Assembly: GCA_023388235.1 (NCBI GenBank)
Contig: JAEWGQ010000354.1
Span: 1 to 6,751 of the forward strand
Origin: Actinomycetes bacterium
GTDB lineage: Bacteria; Actinomycetota; Actinomycetes; Actinomycetales; Cellulomonadaceae
Length of the DNA: 6,751 nucleotides
Direction: 5' to 3'
Below the pieces are notes generated by a model. The model did not search any database, had not been told where the DNA came from, and worked only from the letters and a program-made list of their open reading frames with translations. The position numbers and the translations under genes are program-made. Positions 6,210-6,751 of the stretch are shown piece after piece. The number at the start of each line of letters is the position of its first letter. Position 1 is the stretch's first letter.

Positions 6210-6751
6210 CCGGCCGGGAGCTGCCGCCGACCTCGGCGTTCGCCGGGGACGACGGCAGCGCGGACCCGCAGGTCGCCGTCGCGCTCGCGGCGTACGCCGG
6301 CGGCAGCGGCTCGCTCGCGGCGGTGGTCGCCGCGCTCGCCGGGACGCGCGTGCTGGTGCCGGTGCTGGCGGAGCTCGACTCGGCGGGGACCGTCGAGGTG
6401 GCCGGGCACGCGCACACCGTCGACAAGGAGGCGTCCGCGGGCATCGTCGCCCTGCAGGCGCCCGACGGCCGCACCGCGCTCCCGGTGTTCTCGTCCGTCG
6501 CCGCGATGACGGCGTGGCGGGCCGACGCGCGCCCCGTGCCGACCGAGGTGGTCCGCGCGGCGCTGTCCGCCGTCCAGGAGGGGTGGGAGCTGCTCGTGCT
6601 CGACCCGGGCGGTCCGGTCACGGTGCTCGTGCCCCGCCCGGCGGTGTGGGCGCTGGCGCAGCAGCAGCCGTGGCGGCCCGCCGTGGCCGACGACGGCGCC
6701 GGGCCGGCCGTGGACCCCGAGGTCGCCGCCGCCGTGCGCGCGGCGGTGCTC
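6206..6751 (+). CDS. SseB-family protein (3' end outside window)
   Basis: The reading frame from the GTG at 6206 stays open for 182 codons to the window edge. The start overlaps the priA TGA by 4 nt (GTGA), implying translational coupling, though only a weak GGGCG precedes it. The protein starts [21 protein letters not shown], then an alanine-rich helix, [11 protein letters not shown], and [39 protein letters not shown], a pattern I associate with the SseB N-terminal domain. [34 protein letters not shown] follows. There is no signal peptide or membrane segment, so it is probably cytosolic. The biochemical role of actinobacterial SseB-like proteins is not established; the name comes from the E. 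coli enhanced-serine-sensitivity gene, and unrelated type III secretion proteins share it. From memory such genes often sit between priA and infC in Micrococcales. Confidence 0.8.
   Translation, partial: MTGRELPPTSAFAGDDGSADPQVAVALAAYAGGSGSLAAVVAALAGTRVLVPVLAELDSAGTVEVAGHAHTVDKEASAGIVALQAPDGRTALPVFSSVAAMTAWRADARPVPTEVVRAALSAVQEGWELLVLDPGGPVTVLVPRPAVWALAQQQPWRPAVADDGAGPAVDPEVAAAVRAAVL

Overview
The window comes from a very high-GC actinobacterium. Codon third positions are almost all G or C, GTG starts are common, and the histidine genes have the actinobacterial form: a stand-alone HisB dehydratase, and a PriA-type HisA. The style of the proteins and the SseB-family gene after priA suggest Micrococcales, possibly Cellulomonas or a relative. 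The genus is an inference, not a proof.

Layout. Positions 1-2132 (minus strand) hold most of a RecQ-family DNA helicase gene whose 3' end lies outside the window. Its C-terminal part looks like a phosphoribosyltransferase (PRTase) domain. A 101-bp divergent intergenic region separates it from a plus-strand histidine cluster: hisC (2234-3373), hisB (3370-3984) and an unrecognised 174-aa gene (3981-4505). These three overlap through GTGA stop/start junctions and are probably one translationally coupled transcript. Then comes a 275-bp gap of degenerate GC-rich tandem repeats (54-bp period) flanked by small palindromes. It ends in a likely promoter for a second block: hisH (4781-5428), priA (5469-6209) and an SseB-family gene (6206 to the window end, 3' truncated).

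How the genes work together. HisC, HisB, HisH and PriA carry out middle and late steps of histidine biosynthesis. PriA isomerises ProFAR to PRFAR. HisH supplies ammonia to HisF (not in the window), which turns PRFAR into imidazole glycerol phosphate. HisB dehydrates that product, and HisC transaminates the resulting imidazole-acetol phosphate. PriA is probably also the tryptophan-pathway TrpF isomerase. hisD, hisF, hisG, hisE and hisI are not visible here.

Regulation. hisC, hisH and probably recQ each have a TANNNT -10-like hexamer 6-8 nt before the start codon, which points to leaderless mRNAs. hisB and priA instead have good Shine-Dalgarno sequences. I see no tRNA, rRNA, CRISPR, insertion sequence or phage gene. 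The least explained items are the PRTase fused to the helicase, the unknown gene inside the his cluster, and the repeat block that splits the cluster.
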